A stretch of 64,000 nt of DNA, from NCBI GenBank assembly GCA_002285055.1, contig NQYJ01000001.1:1-64000 (forward strand), given 5' to 3'. Below are positions 47,775 through 57,700 of the stretch, piece after piece. Within the stretch, counting starts at the first letter, position 1. Each line of letters opens with the position of its first letter. The notes under the pieces are model-generated. The model saw only the letters and a program-made list of their open reading frames with translations. It did no database searches and was not told the DNA's origin. This stretch comes from Candidatus Izimoplasma sp. ZiA1 (GTDB lineage: Bacteria > Bacillota_I > Bacilli_A > Izemoplasmatales > Izemoplasmataceae). Both the position numbers and the translations under genes were made by a program.

Positions 47775-47808
47775 AAATAACCTAATCTTAATTAGGTTAT
47801 TTTTTTTA
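47773..47808. terminator. bidirectional terminator, HAD phosphatase/ffh
   Basis: Stem AATAACCTAAT/ATTAGGTTATT with a 4-base loop and T8 on the plus strand; the minus strand is also T-rich. Confidence 0.9.
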
Positions 47809-49203
47809 TCGTCTAAATCCTCCACGATTCTTTCCTTTACCTTTTTTTGCTTTAGGTGCAGTCATACCGCTTAATGGATTACCAGATGCCATTTGTTGTG
47901 GGTTCATAGAGCCCATTCTTTTCATCATCATTTTTTGCTGATCCAAATTTTGAATTAGCTTGTTAACATCTGAAACTTTTCTACCTGAACCACTTGCAAT
48001 TCTTTTTCTTCTTGAAGAACTCTTTGCAATTAAATCAGGTTTTTTTCTTTCTTCTTTTGTCATTGAATTGATAATAACTTCAATATATACTAATTGTTTT
48101 TCATCAATATTTGAGTTTTTCATCATTTTTGAAACACCCGGAATCAACTTCATTATTCCACCAAGTGAACCCATTTTTTTAATCATCTTAAGCTGTTTTA
48201 GGAAATCATTATAATTGTAGTTCCCACTCATCATTTTTTCCATAAGGCTCATCATATCGTCTTCGTCAAGATTATCAGTAACCTTGTCTACAAGAGTCAT
48301 TACATCGCCCATACCTAAAATTCTTGAAGCCATTCTTTCAGGATGGAAAACTTCTAATTGATCAAGTTTTTCACCCATACCCATATACTTGATTGGTATT
48401 TGAGTAACTTGTCTTAGTGATAAAGCCGCTCCACCTCTAGTATCTCCATCAAGTTTAGTTAAAATGGCCCCAGTAACTGATAACTGTTCATTAAATGAAC
48501 TGGCTACAGTTACAGCATCTTGACCTGTCATTGAATCAACTGTTAGTAATATCTCATGAGGCTTCAATATTTCTTTAACTTCAACAAGTTCTTGCATCAT
48601 TTTTTCATCAATATGCAATCTACCAGCGGTATCTGCTATTATTAAATTATGACCATTTTGTTCTGCATAAACCATAGCTTTAGCGATTATTACTGAAGGT
48701 TTCACAAAAATACCAAGTTCAAAAACATCAATATCTAACTGCTGCCCTATTGTTTTTAATTGTTCAATAGCTGCAGGACGGTAAATATCTAATGCAACTA
48801 GTAGTGGTTTTAGATTATTTGTTTTTCTAACAAGATTAGCTAATTTACCTGCAGTAGTTGTTTTCCCTGCACCTTGTAAACCTACCATCATTATTTTAGT
48901 AATCCCTGTTAAGTTTAATTCTAATAAAGCAGTCTTTTCTCCCATAAGTTTTGTTAACTCATCATTAACAATTTTAACAACTTGTTGACCTGGGTTAAGA
49001 CCTTTAAGAATTTTTTCACCTAAAGCTTTTTCCTTTACTTCTTTCGTAAATGATTTAACAACTTTAAAGTTAACATCCGCTTCTAACAAACTTAGACGGA
49101 CTTCTTTCATCATCTCTTCTATGTCATTTTCTGTTAAACGACCTTTACCTCTGACTCTTCTTAAAGCCATCTGCATACGGTCTGACAAATTATCAAAAGC
49201 CAT
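47806..49203 (-). CDS. ffh: signal recognition particle GTPase Ffh
   Basis: SRP54 homologue that binds signal sequences on nascent chains. N domain, G domain with GLQGAGKTTTAGKLA, DTAGRLHID and TKLDGDTRGGAAL, and a Met-rich M domain ending in a basic tail (KAKKGKGKNRGG). The ATG at 49203 gives the standard MAFDNLSDRM; the frame begins with TTG at 49215. It overlaps ylxM's end closely, forming ftsY-ylxM-ffh. Confidence 0.97.
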   Translation of the reverse strand: MAFDNLSDRMQMALRRVRGKGRLTENDIEEMMKEVRLSLLEADVNFKVVKSFTKEVKEKALGEKILKGLNPGQQVVKIVNDELTKLMGEKTALLELNLTGITKIMMVGLQGAGKTTTAGKLANLVRKTNNLKPLLVALDIYRPAAIEQLKTIGQQLDIDVFELGIFVKPSVIIAKAMVYAEQNGHNLIIADTAGRLHIDEKMMQELVEVKEILKPHEILLTVDSMTGQDAVTVASSFNEQLSVTGAILTKLDGDTRGGAALSLRQVTQIPIKYMGMGEKLDQLEVFHPERMASRILGMGDVMTLVDKVTDNLDEDDMMSLMEKMMSGNYNYNDFLKQLKMIKKMGSLGGIMKLIPGVSKMMKNSNIDEKQLVYIEVIINSMTKEERKKPDLIAKSSSRRKRIASGSGRKVSDVNKLIQNLDQQKMMMKRMGSMNPQQMASGNPLSGMTAPKAKKGKGKNRGGFRR

Positions 49204-49207
49204 ACTA

Positions 49208-49531
49208 TCACTCAACCTTTTCTAAACTTCTAATCAGACTAATAATTTTTTTATCTTTCGTTAAATTAATTATCTCATTAGATACTTTTTTAATGTGTGT
49301 TTCTTTTTGATGTAAATTCAATTTTGATTCAAATTCATATAACTTCTTTGTTGTTCTATTGATTAAATCTAGAACAGCATTTCTACTTACATTATAGTTT
49401 TCACTAATTTCAGCTAGCGAATAATCATTATAATAATAATCAGTAATATAATCTATTTGTTTTTGTGTTAGGAGATTTTGATAAATATCGAATAACGCAA
49501 TGATCTCTAAAGACTTTTGTAAAGTATCCAT
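49208..49531 (-). CDS. ylxM: YlxM/p13-like SRP-associated regulator
   Basis: 107-residue protein with a helix-turn-helix: TQKQIDYITDYYYNDYSLAEISENYNVSR region (seen in parts as LTQKQ, SLAEISENYNVSRNAV). The UPF0122/YlxM family stimulates SRP GTPases. It shares a base with the ftsY stop and precedes ffh, the usual position. Confidence 0.92.
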   Translation of the reverse strand: MDTLQKSLEIIALFDIYQNLLTQKQIDYITDYYYNDYSLAEISENYNVSRNAVLDLINRTTKKLYEFESKLNLHQKETHIKKVSNEIINLTKDKKIISLIRSLEKVE

Positions 49532-50499
49532 TAAAAAATATCCGCGAACAAACCATAAATATATTCTTCGATATCAAATGGCTCTAAATCTTCTATTTTT
49601 TCTCCTAAACCAACATACTTTATTGGAATATTTAACTCATCTTTTATTCCTAAGGCAATTCCACCTTTTGCAGTACCATCTAATTTAGATAGAACAACGC
49701 CAGTAATATCTGTAACTTCATTAAAAACTTTCGCTTGAACTAGGCCATTTTGACCTGTTGTTGCATCTATTACTAATAAAGTTTCATGTGGTGCTTCTGG
49801 TACTTCTCTACCAATTACCTTATTAACTTTTTCTAGTTCTTTCATTAAATTGATTTTATTTTGCAAACGACCAGCTGTGTCAATAAGTAACAGATCAACC
49901 GAAGTTTCTTTCGCCAATTGTATAGCATCATAAATTACACTTGAAGGATCACTGCCTTCTTCTTTTGAGTAGAACGAGCATTTTACTCTTTCACTCCATA
50001 TTTTAAGTTGCTCAATTGCTCCAGCTCTAAATGTATCTCCTGCAACCATCATAACTTTTTTACCTTTATTTAAATACTCGTATGCTATTTTCCCAATTGT
50101 GGTAGTTTTACCGACTCCATTAACACCTACGAACAAAACGATATTTAATCTATCATCAAGAATATCTAAATTAGATGAAACAATCTCATCTTTAACATAC
50201 AACTTAAACATTTCCTCAACGATTAAATCTTTAACATCATCGCTTGATTCGGTCTTATTTAATTCAATCTCACTTCGGAGATGAGCAACAAATTTCACGA
50301 CTGTATTCACACCAATATCTGCCATAATAAAAATTTCTTCAAGTTCATCAAAAAAATCATCATCAAATTTTGAGTTTGAATCTATAAGTTCCTTTAGACT
50401 ACCAAAAACACTATTTCTAGTTTTCGCCATCCCAATTCTGTATTTTTCTCTATTAAGTTTCTTTTCCTTTTTATTAAAAAGACTATTAAAAAAGCCCAT
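49531..50499 (-). CDS. ftsY: SRP receptor FtsY
   Basis: Membrane-associated GTPase that docks SRP. G1 [24 protein letters not shown] and [13 protein letters not shown] are visible. The ATG at 50499 (GAGGTG upstream) gives 322 residues; the acidic A domain is nearly missing, replaced by a short basic amphipathic start ([14 protein letters not shown]). The leader contains a TATAAT, after the small-RNA terminator. Confidence 0.97.
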   Translation of the reverse strand: MGFFNSLFNKKEKKLNREKYRIGMAKTRNSVFGSLKELIDSNSKFDDDFFDELEEIFIMADIGVNTVVKFVAHLRSEIELNKTESSDDVKDLIVEEMFKLYVKDEIVSSNLDILDDRLNIVLFVGVNGVGKTTTIGKIAYEYLNKGKKVMMVAGDTFRAGAIEQLKIWSERVKCSFYSKEEGSDPSSVIYDAIQLAKETSVDLLLIDTAGRLQNKINLMKELEKVNKVIGREVPEAPHETLLVIDATTGQNGLVQAKVFNEVTDITGVVLSKLDGTAKGGIALGIKDELNIPIKYVGLGEKIEDLEPFDIEEYIYGLFADIF

Positions 50500-50573
50500 A
50501 AATAACACCTCATCTATCTTATGAAAAGTCAAATGATATTATATCATATATTCAAAATACATTCTATAAATAT

Positions 50574-50688
50574 AAAAAAAACTCCCATAAAATGGGAAAA
50601 TCCGCCTCTCGGCGGATTAAGGAAGGGGATGTGTGAATAATATAATTATTCACCATGCTATGTAAGGGATAAGTTGCGACCATGTCGC
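50574..50688 (-). ncRNA. candidate 115-nt C-rich small RNA upstream of ftsY
   Basis: A perfect promoter starts transcription near 50688 on the minus strand. Four hairpins follow: 50675-50689 (6 bp), 50633-50653 (9 bp), 50599-50618 (8 bp with a GAGA tetraloop) and an intrinsic terminator at 50583-50597 with an 8-U tail. Two single-stranded linkers are C-rich: ACTTATCCCTTACATAG and ACATCCCCTTCCTT. UCCC-type linkers that pair with Shine-Dalgarno sequences are typical of RsaE/RoxS-like regulators in Firmicutes. No ORF. It lacks the SRP RNA core. Confidence 0.6.
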
Positions 50689-50694
50689 ATTATT

Positions 50695-50723
50695 AATATA
50701 ACATATATTAAAAAATGTGTCAA
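50695..50723 (-). promoter_or_regulatory. consensus promoter of the small RNA
   Basis: Minus strand TTGACA at 50718-50723, exact 17-base spacer, TATATT at 50695-50700. One of the best promoter matches in the window, with no protein gene for about 190 bases below it. Confidence 0.85.
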
Positions 50724-50807
50724 TAAATTTGACTTAAAAAACACTGTTTTTTTGCATAGCTAGGTGATAGTTCGACTATCATATTACTATTTATTGTATA
50801 GATTATA

Positions 50808-50856
50808 AAAATAATAAAAACACATTGACCAATATATAAATATTGTCAATGTGTTT
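50808..50856 (-). terminator. terminator after topA
   Basis: Perfect 12-bp arms AAACACATTGAC/GTCAATGTGTTT with a 15-base AT-rich loop, then TTATTATTTTT on the minus strand. The 50740-50800 stretch below holds only an unassigned small hairpin (TGATAGT/ACTATCA). Confidence 0.85.
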
Positions 50857-50863
50857 AAGTAAT

Positions 50864-52921
50864 TTATTTTTTATATCCACATTTTTTCGTTTCTTGACAG
50901 ATAAATTCACCTTTTGAATCTTCAATAATTAAAGCTCCGCATTCTGGACATATTTCTCCTGTAGGTTTTCCAAACAAAATATTTTTACATTTTGGAAAAT
51001 TATCACAAGCATAAAATGTTTTACCTTTATTTCTACCTTTTCCAGCAGTTCTTTCTACAATTTCACCAACACCACATTTTGTACATTTAACACCAGTTTT
51101 TACTGGTTCTTCTTTTATAACATCTTGAGGTTTAATGTATTTACAAGTAGGGTAATTTGAACATGCTTCAAAAGTACCGTATCTAGAAGATCTAAATACC
51201 ATATCATGCCCACATTGTGGACACTCTTCACCCGTAACTTTAGGTGCTATTTTTTCCATAGACTCATTTGCTTCTTCCACCATTGGTATAAATGAGTTAT
51301 AGAACTGAGAAATAATTTTAGTTTGTGACTCATTACCTAATGATATTTCATCTAAAACTTTCTCCATACGAGCTGTATAATCAATACTTATTATTTGACT
51401 AAAAAATTCTTCTAATTTTTCAACAGTAAGAATACCTTGTTCAGATGGGAAAAATTTCTTTTCTTTTATAGCTATATATTTCCTAGCTTTTAATGTAGAA
51501 ATTGTTTGAGAGTATGTAGATGGTCTCCCTATACCAAGTTCTTCCATTTCTTTAATCAACTTAGCCTCAGAATATCTAGCTGGTGGTTGAGTAAAATGCT
51601 GACTTTTATCAATACTTTGAGCAGTTATTTTACTTCCTTCAGTTAACTCAGGTAATTCTTTAGCTTCAAACTTTTCATATTTACCATATACTTTAAGATA
51701 ACCATCAAAAGCTAATTCCTGAGCCGTAGCTCTAAACTCAGTTCCTTGATTTTCTAGTACCACACTTGTTGCATTAATTAAAGCGGGTTTCATAAAGTAA
51801 GCCAAAGTTCTGCTATATATTAACTCATATAATAAAAACTCATCTTTAGATAAATTCTTTTTTATTTCACTTGGAATATATTTAACACTAGTAGGTCTTA
51901 CAGCCTCATGAGCATCCTGAGAATTAGCGCTTTTTTTAACTTTTCTTGGTTTTGAAGCGTATTCCTCACCAAATTCACTTTTGATAAAATCATATGTTGG
52001 TTTTATAAACTCATCACTAAGTCTTACTGAATCAGTACGCATATAAGTAATTAGTCCAACCGTTTCATTTTCAAGATCTATTCCCTCATAAAGCTTTTGA
52101 GCTATCAACATCGTTTTTTGGGAACTAAAGTTTAACTTATTAGCCGCCTCTTGTTGAAGTGTTGAAGTTATAAAAGGTAATTTAGTAGCTCTTTTACGTG
52201 ATTTTTTTTCAATAGTACTTATAAGAAAATCTTGATCAAGCTTATTAAGAATAGTATCTGTTTCTTTTTCATTTCTCAACTCTGCTTTTTTACTATCAAT
52301 TTTTGTAAGTTCTGCTTCAAAATTTTCAAACAATGATTTGATTTTCCAATACTCTTCTTCATCAAATGCATTGATTTCCTTTTCTTTGTCCACAATAATT
52401 TTCAAAGCAACACTTTGAACTCTACCTGCAGATTTAGACTTAATCTTATTTTGTAATAGTTTACTTAGCTTAAAACCGATAATACGGTCTAAAATTCTTC
52501 TAGTCTCTTGACTTGATACTAAATCAAAATCAATACCCCTAGGTTCATTAAAAGCTTTTAAAACAGCAGTTTTAGTGATTTCATTAAAGATAACTCTTTG
52601 AGTTGGTAAGTCACCTATGTCTAAAATTTCTTGTAAATGCCAACTAATTGCTTCCCCTTCACGGTCAGGGTCGGTAGCAAGGTATATTTCTGATGAATTC
52701 TTAACTGCATCTTTTAGTTCCTTTACCACTTTTGTTTTTTCTTTTATGACTGTATATCTAGGCTCAAAATTATTTTCAATATCTAATCCAAGGCCACCTA
52801 CTCCACTTATTGCTAAGTCTCTTATGTGTCCCTTTGATGATAATACTTCAAAATCATCACCTAAATATTGTTTTATGGTTTTTGATTTGCTTGGAGATTC
52901 CACAATTACTAATTTTTTCAT
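50864..52921 (-). CDS. topA: DNA topoisomerase I
   Basis: Relaxes negative supercoils. Toprim domain with IVESPSKSKTI and ATDPDREGEAISWH, active-site Tyr in GLITYMRTDSVRLS (near 290), and three C-terminal zinc fingers of C4 type (CPQCGHDM, CTKCGVGE, CPECGALI starts). 685 residues, normal. It has its own promoter and terminator. Confidence 0.98.
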   Translation of the reverse strand: MKKLVIVESPSKSKTIKQYLGDDFEVLSSKGHIRDLAISGVGGLGLDIENNFEPRYTVIKEKTKVVKELKDAVKNSSEIYLATDPDREGEAISWHLQEILDIGDLPTQRVIFNEITKTAVLKAFNEPRGIDFDLVSSQETRRILDRIIGFKLSKLLQNKIKSKSAGRVQSVALKIIVDKEKEINAFDEEEYWKIKSLFENFEAELTKIDSKKAELRNEKETDTILNKLDQDFLISTIEKKSRKRATKLPFITSTLQQEAANKLNFSSQKTMLIAQKLYEGIDLENETVGLITYMRTDSVRLSDEFIKPTYDFIKSEFGEEYASKPRKVKKSANSQDAHEAVRPTSVKYIPSEIKKNLSKDEFLLYELIYSRTLAYFMKPALINATSVVLENQGTEFRATAQELAFDGYLKVYGKYEKFEAKELPELTEGSKITAQSIDKSQHFTQPPARYSEAKLIKEMEELGIGRPSTYSQTISTLKARKYIAIKEKKFFPSEQGILTVEKLEEFFSQIISIDYTARMEKVLDEISLGNESQTKIISQFYNSFIPMVEEANESMEKIAPKVTGEECPQCGHDMVFRSSRYGTFEACSNYPTCKYIKPQDVIKEEPVKTGVKCTKCGVGEIVERTAGKGRNKGKTFYACDNFPKCKNILFGKPTGEICPECGALIIEDSKGEFICQETKKCGYKK

Positions 52922-52947
52922 ACGTCTCCTCCTGTCTTTCTATATAT

Positions 52948-52976
52948 TATATACACATTAGAATTCACTATGTCAA
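52948..52976 (-). promoter_or_regulatory. topA promoter
   Basis: Minus strand TTGACA at 52971-52976, 17-base spacer, TATATA(AT) at 52948-52953, then AGGAGGAG before the ATG. Confidence 0.8.
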
Positions 52977-53024
52977 GTGTGTATTATCCTTATATATATA
53001 ATATATATATATAATTATTTTTAC

Positions 53025-53870
53025 TTATTTTTTTACAACAAATGTCATTCTGTCTTTTCCTTGATGATCTTTCTTTTGAATTATTTCTGCATTTTTTATA
53101 TGTTTCCTAATAATTTTTTTTAACTCTTTTGATTTATTGTAAGCATGTTCAAACGCAATGATGTATTTATCATTTAATATTGATTCCGCATCCCTAATAA
53201 TTATTCGATAAAAATCAAGCCCATCTTTTCCACCAAATAATGCTTCATGTGGTTCATTATCTTTAACTAGAGGTTCAACATATTCTAGATTAGGAATGTA
53301 TGGAGGATTTGATACAAGAATATCGAATTTTTTATTAATTACCGGTTGCAGCATATCCCCTTCTAAAAACTCTACATGAGCCTTCAAAGAGTCATTGTTT
53401 GCTTGAGCAACTTTTAATGCTTTTGCAGAGATATCTGTTGCCTTTACTGTCATGTTTGGCTCTTCGATATCTAATGTTATTGCAAGACAACCTGAACCTG
53501 TACCGATATCTACAACATCTACTTTTGCTCCATCAAATACTTCATCATACATTAGGAGGATGTTTTCAACTAATTCCTCTGTCTCAAATCTTGGAATCAA
53601 TACATCTTTATTAACTATGAATGCATGTCCATAAAAATATTCATGTCCAATTATATGTTGAACAGGTGTATTTTTACATATATATCTATCTACACCATAA
53701 AGAAAATCACGATAGATTGTTTCTTCAACTTCTTCATCAAACTTAGTTAATAGTTTTGCACTATCCATTTTAGAAAAGTAAAGTAACAATAACTTTACTC
53801 CAGATGCTTCTTTTTGATTATCTATTGCATATTGTTCATTGATTGCTAATACTTCTTTATATGTTGGCAT
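53025..53870 (-). CDS. prmC: peptide chain release factor N5-glutamine methyltransferase
   Basis: Methylates the Gln of the GGQ motif in release factors. The active-site NPPYIPN (near 190) and SAM-binding DVVDIGTGSGCLAI-type motif (seen as VDIGTGSGCLA) are present, as is the N-terminal helical domain. The ATG at 53870 gives 281 residues. It follows prfA, its substrate's gene, as usual. Confidence 0.96.
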   Translation of the reverse strand: MPTYKEVLAINEQYAIDNQKEASGVKLLLLYFSKMDSAKLLTKFDEEVEETIYRDFLYGVDRYICKNTPVQHIIGHEYFYGHAFIVNKDVLIPRFETEELVENILLMYDEVFDGAKVDVVDIGTGSGCLAITLDIEEPNMTVKATDISAKALKVAQANNDSLKAHVEFLEGDMLQPVINKKFDILVSNPPYIPNLEYVEPLVKDNEPHEALFGGKDGLDFYRIIIRDAESILNDKYIIAFEHAYNKSKELKKIIRKHIKNAEIIQKKDHQGKDRMTFVVKK

Positions 53871-53916
53871 TTTAATCACCTCTAAAAACTCTAAAAGAAG
53901 AGCGTGAGCTCTTCTT

Positions 53917-54981
53917 CTATTCTTTGCCCTCTAATTTTCTTTTTAATTCTTCACTCATCAAAGCATCAATAACTGGCTCTAGTTTACCTTCCATAACTCT
54001 ATCTAATTGTTGGATTGTAAAACCAATACGATGGTCTGTCACTCTATTTTGAGGGTAGTTATAAGTTCTGATCTTCTCAGAACGATCTCCACTACCTAAC
54101 TTGCTTCTTCTTTCGTCGCCTTCTTGGTCCAATCTTTCTTGTAAAACTTTGTCATATAGTCTAGTTCTTAAAATTCTTAAAGCACTAGCCTTGTTTTCGT
54201 GCTGACTTTTACCGTCTTGACAAGTAACTATTAAACCAGTAGGAACGTGTGTCACTCTTACTGCACTATCAGTTGTATTAACCGATTGTCCGCCTGCACC
54301 ACTAGAACGATATGTATCAATTCTTACATCACCCATGTTTAAATCAACTTCTAGTTCCTCAGCTTCTGGCAAAACGATTACAGTAGCTGTTGATGTATGA
54401 ACTCTACCTTGTGATTCTGTTTTTGGTACTCTTTGAACTCTGTGTGCACCAGATTCATATTTCATAAATGAATAAATACTATCCCCAGAAACTGTAAACT
54501 CTATTTGTGAATATCCACCAGCTTCACTTTCCTCAAGATTATTAACTTCTATTTTCCATTTTTTTAACTCTGCATATTTAATATACATTCTAAATAAATC
54601 ACCAGCAAAAATGTTAGCTTCATCTCCACCAGCAGCCCCTCTAATTTCAACTACTACATTCTTTTCATCATTAGGGTCTTTCGGGATTAATAAAACATGT
54701 AATTCATCTTCTAACTCATGTATTTTTGGTTTAATTTCATCAAGTTCCATTTGAGCCATTTCAACTATCTCAGCATCTTCTTCTTTTAGCATTTCTTTTA
54801 AATCTTCGATAGTTTCCTTAGTTTTTCTTAAATCTTGATAAACATAAACGATTTGTTGTAAAGATCGTTGTTCTTTTGATAATTCTGTTAGTCTTTTGAT
54901 ATCTCTTGATATTTCAGGGTCAGAAAGTAACTTGTTTAACTCAAGATATCTTTCTTCAATTTGTTTTAATCTATCTTCCAT
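53917..54981 (-). CDS. prfA: peptide chain release factor 1
   Basis: Reads UAA and UAG. The GGQ loop RSSGAGGQSVNTTDSAVR is near residue 225 and the anticodon-like PXT region is in the preceding domain (RVPKTESQGR). The ATG at 54981 (behind GGAG) gives 354 residues, as expected. UGA stops seen in this window imply RF2 is encoded elsewhere. Confidence 0.97.
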   Translation of the reverse strand: MEDRLKQIEERYLELNKLLSDPEISRDIKRLTELSKEQRSLQQIVYVYQDLRKTKETIEDLKEMLKEEDAEIVEMAQMELDEIKPKIHELEDELHVLLIPKDPNDEKNVVVEIRGAAGGDEANIFAGDLFRMYIKYAELKKWKIEVNNLEESEAGGYSQIEFTVSGDSIYSFMKYESGAHRVQRVPKTESQGRVHTSTATVIVLPEAEELEVDLNMGDVRIDTYRSSGAGGQSVNTTDSAVRVTHVPTGLIVTCQDGKSQHENKASALRILRTRLYDKVLQERLDQEGDERRSKLGSGDRSEKIRTYNYPQNRVTDHRIGFTIQQLDRVMEGKLEPVIDALMSEELKRKLEGKE

Positions 54982-55006
54982 ATTAATCACTCCGGACTAT
55001 ATTATA

Positions 55007-56389
55007 TTATAGTGTCTCACTTTTTTCAACTATGTTAAAATTATAAACCTTTTTCATTCTTATTAAAAGTAATAAAAACCAAGTAACTAGTAAAACTCCT
55101 TTTACAATGCTTGATACACTTATAACCCACCAAATCGCAGTCACACCAAATCCAGTTACAAATAACATACTAAACGGTATTCTTAAACCAGTGAATGTAA
55201 TTCCTACAATTGATGGAGCATATGATTTACCTAGACCATTAAATGCCCCAGCTGTACCTAATTCAACGATCATAAACATTTGAGAAACAGATAAAATTTG
55301 TAAGTACTCTTTTCCATAGGAAACAGTTACGGGATCGTTAATAAAAATACTAAATAACTGCTCTGCAAAAACAAACAGTAGTATATTAACAAATATACCA
55401 TAAGGAATCAATAGTTTTAAAGAAGTAAAATAACCATTTCTAATACGATCATATTTTTTAGCTCCAAGATTTTGCCCAACAAAGGCTGCTAAAGCTACTT
55501 GGAATCCTGATGCAATCATCCAGGCAAGAGCTTCAATTTGTGAACCTATTCTTTGAGTTGCAATTAGTGGTTTTCCAAAATCAGCCACTAATGCTGCCAG
55601 TTTTAAACTAATTAGAGTAAACAATATACTTTGAAGACCTACTGGCATCCCAATCTTAATTATCTTAAACAATTTACTTTTACTAAATTGCTCTTTCATA
55701 TTAATTTTGAAAGGTTTAAATCTTGATGAATAAATATATATATATATTGATAAAATAACTAACTGGGAAATAACTGTAGCTATAGCTGCTCCATTCACAC
55801 CCATTTTAAAAACTAAAATAAATATCGGATCTAAAATTATATTAAGTACTAAACCAATAGAAGTTATATAAAATGTGTTTAATGTTTTACCTAGTCCATC
55901 ATATATCCCGTTAAATAGATTAACAAAGAAAAAACCAAAACCAAACATTGATACAATTCTTACATAACTTACTGCGTCTACAACAATAATATCTTCTTCA
56001 ATTCCAAATAAACCAATAAATAACTCGCTACCAAAATAGCCTAATGTCATATAAATAACTGCAAGTATAGCCATTAATACTAACCCAGTACTTGCATAAC
56101 CTTTTACAGACTCATCATCATCTGCTCCAGCAGATTGACTAACCATTACACTTGTACCTATCTTAGCTAATAAAATAAGCCCAAAACCTAGCCATGTATA
56201 ATACCCTGCAGTTCCCACTGCTGCAATAGCAGCTGTTGCATCTAAACCAATATTCCCAACTTTTCCAACCCAAAACATATCAGTTAAATTATATGTCATT
56301 TGTACTAGACTTGTTAACAATGTTGGCACTGCTAAAAATAATAAACTACTAAGTATATTTCCTTTTGTTAAATCTTTTTTTGTCTTCAT
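55007..56389 (-). CDS. MATE-family efflux transporter
   Basis: Multidrug/toxin extrusion family, 460 residues with about 12 hydrophobic segments in two halves. The first half has the typical MTYNLTDMFWVGKVG start, and the second half VGLQSILFTLISLKLAALV. Substrate unknown. RBS AAGGAGCAT. It lies between the hydF terminator and prfA. Confidence 0.92.
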   Translation of the reverse strand: MKTKKDLTKGNILSSLLFLAVPTLLTSLVQMTYNLTDMFWVGKVGNIGLDATAAIAAVGTAGYYTWLGFGLILLAKIGTSVMVSQSAGADDDESVKGYASTGLVLMAILAVIYMTLGYFGSELFIGLFGIEEDIIVVDAVSYVRIVSMFGFGFFFVNLFNGIYDGLGKTLNTFYITSIGLVLNIILDPIFILVFKMGVNGAAIATVISQLVILSIYIYIYSSRFKPFKINMKEQFSKSKLFKIIKIGMPVGLQSILFTLISLKLAALVADFGKPLIATQRIGSQIEALAWMIASGFQVALAAFVGQNLGAKKYDRIRNGYFTSLKLLIPYGIFVNILLFVFAEQLFSIFINDPVTVSYGKEYLQILSVSQMFMIVELGTAGAFNGLGKSYAPSIVGITFTGLRIPFSMLFVTGFGVTAIWWVISVSSIVKGVLLVTWFLLLLIRMKKVYNFNIVEKSETL

Positions 56390-56451
56390 GTTTATGCTCC
56401 TTAAAATAACTCGCGATAATTATAACACTCTATATATAAATATGAAAGTAA

Positions 56452-56485
56452 TATAAAACAAAAAGGTACAAAACTGTACCTTTTT
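56452..56485 (-). terminator. terminator of the hydE-hydG-hydF operon
   Basis: Perfect 11-bp stem AAAAAGGTACA/TGTACCTTTTT with a 4-base loop, then TTGTTTTA on the minus strand. Confidence 0.88.
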
Positions 56486-57689
56486 ACTTCGTCCATAATT
56501 CTTTTACTTCTGGAAATATATCTAAAGCTCTATCAAAGACTCCATGGGTATATGCAATAAAAACTCCATAATTAATGATAGGAATTTCTTTCTCATTAAC
56601 AGTTTGTAATCTGAATTGCATCTCATTTTTATTGAGCATACAAGCTCCACAATGAATCACCAAATCTGCTTGATCAACTTTGTCGATAAATGAGTGACCT
56701 GATGAGAAAATTAAGTTAAAATCTTTTTTTGTATATTCTTTTAACCACTTGGGGATTTTTACAGTACCTATATCATCACATTGACGATGGTGAGTACATC
56801 CTTCACTAATTAATATTGTTGATCCTTCTTTTAAAGAATCTAAAGCTTTAGCACCTTTAACTAATTGAACCAAATTTCCCTTGTTTCTGGCAAATAGGAT
56901 TGAAAATGATGTTAAAGGATAAATGTTTGGTGTGATTTCTGATACTATCTCAAATGCTTGTGAATCTGTAACAACTAAATCAGGTTTTACTCTCTTGAGA
57001 GTTTCTTCTAGTTCAGTTTCTTTTGTTACAACTGCGATTCCTCCGGTATCCAGAATTTCTCTGAGTGTTTGCTGTTGGGGTAAAATAATTCTACCCTTAG
57101 GGGCTGCACTATCAATTGGTGTAACCAAAATAACTACATCATTAGGTTTAATAAGGTCACTAATTATTGGTAAATCAACTTTACTAATATTTAAAGATTG
57201 TCCTATCACTTCTTTTAAGTTTGAAATGCCCTCTTTAGTAGCTGATGAGACTTGATATATTTCTTGATTAAACACCTTTGATAAGTCTTTCACTGACTCC
57301 ACTAAATCAATTTTATTAGCAACTAAAATATATGCTTTATTTTTATTTTTAAGTGTTTCTATAATTTCAAGTTCATAGTCATAATTATTATTTAAAATAT
57401 CTATAACTACTATTCCTAAATCTATTTTATTAATAACTTCCAAAGTTCTTTTAACTCTTAATTCACCTAAATCACCAACATCATCTATACCTGCAGTGTC
57501 TATCAACACAATTGGTCCTAATGGAAGAATTTCCATTGACTTATAAACAGGATCAGTTGTTGTTCCTAAATGTTCTGAAACTAAGGCTGTTTCTTGGTTG
57601 GTAATCGCATTTATTAAACTTGATTTTCCAACATTTCTTTTTCCAAATATTGCGATGTGTGATCTTATTGATCTTGGTGTATTATTCAT
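56484..57689 (-). CDS. hydF: [FeFe] hydrogenase maturation GTPase HydF
   Basis: Scaffold on which the diiron subcluster is assembled and passed to HydA. An N-terminal GTPase domain (GKRNVGKSSLINAI, DTAGIDDVG), a middle dimerisation domain, and a C-terminal [4Fe-4S] site with EGCTHHRQC and IHCGACMLN. 401 residues. Last in hydE-hydG-hydF, 11 bases after hydG. Confidence 0.96.
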   Translation of the reverse strand: MNNTPRSIRSHIAIFGKRNVGKSSLINAITNQETALVSEHLGTTTDPVYKSMEILPLGPIVLIDTAGIDDVGDLGELRVKRTLEVINKIDLGIVVIDILNNNYDYELEIIETLKNKNKAYILVANKIDLVESVKDLSKVFNQEIYQVSSATKEGISNLKEVIGQSLNISKVDLPIISDLIKPNDVVILVTPIDSAAPKGRIILPQQQTLREILDTGGIAVVTKETELEETLKRVKPDLVVTDSQAFEIVSEITPNIYPLTSFSILFARNKGNLVQLVKGAKALDSLKEGSTILISEGCTHHRQCDDIGTVKIPKWLKEYTKKDFNLIFSSGHSFIDKVDQADLVIHCGACMLNKNEMQFRLQTVNEKEIPIINYGVFIAYTHGVFDRALDIFPEVKELWTK

Positions 57690-57700
57690 GTTTTTACCTC

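Noticed and set aside
50574..50688. SRP RNA (ffs) near ftsY and ffh
   Set aside because: Size and location were tempting, but the domain IV core with the GGAA/GNRA-capped asymmetric loop and AGCAG strand is absent; the GAGA-capped hairpin is a plain perfect stem.
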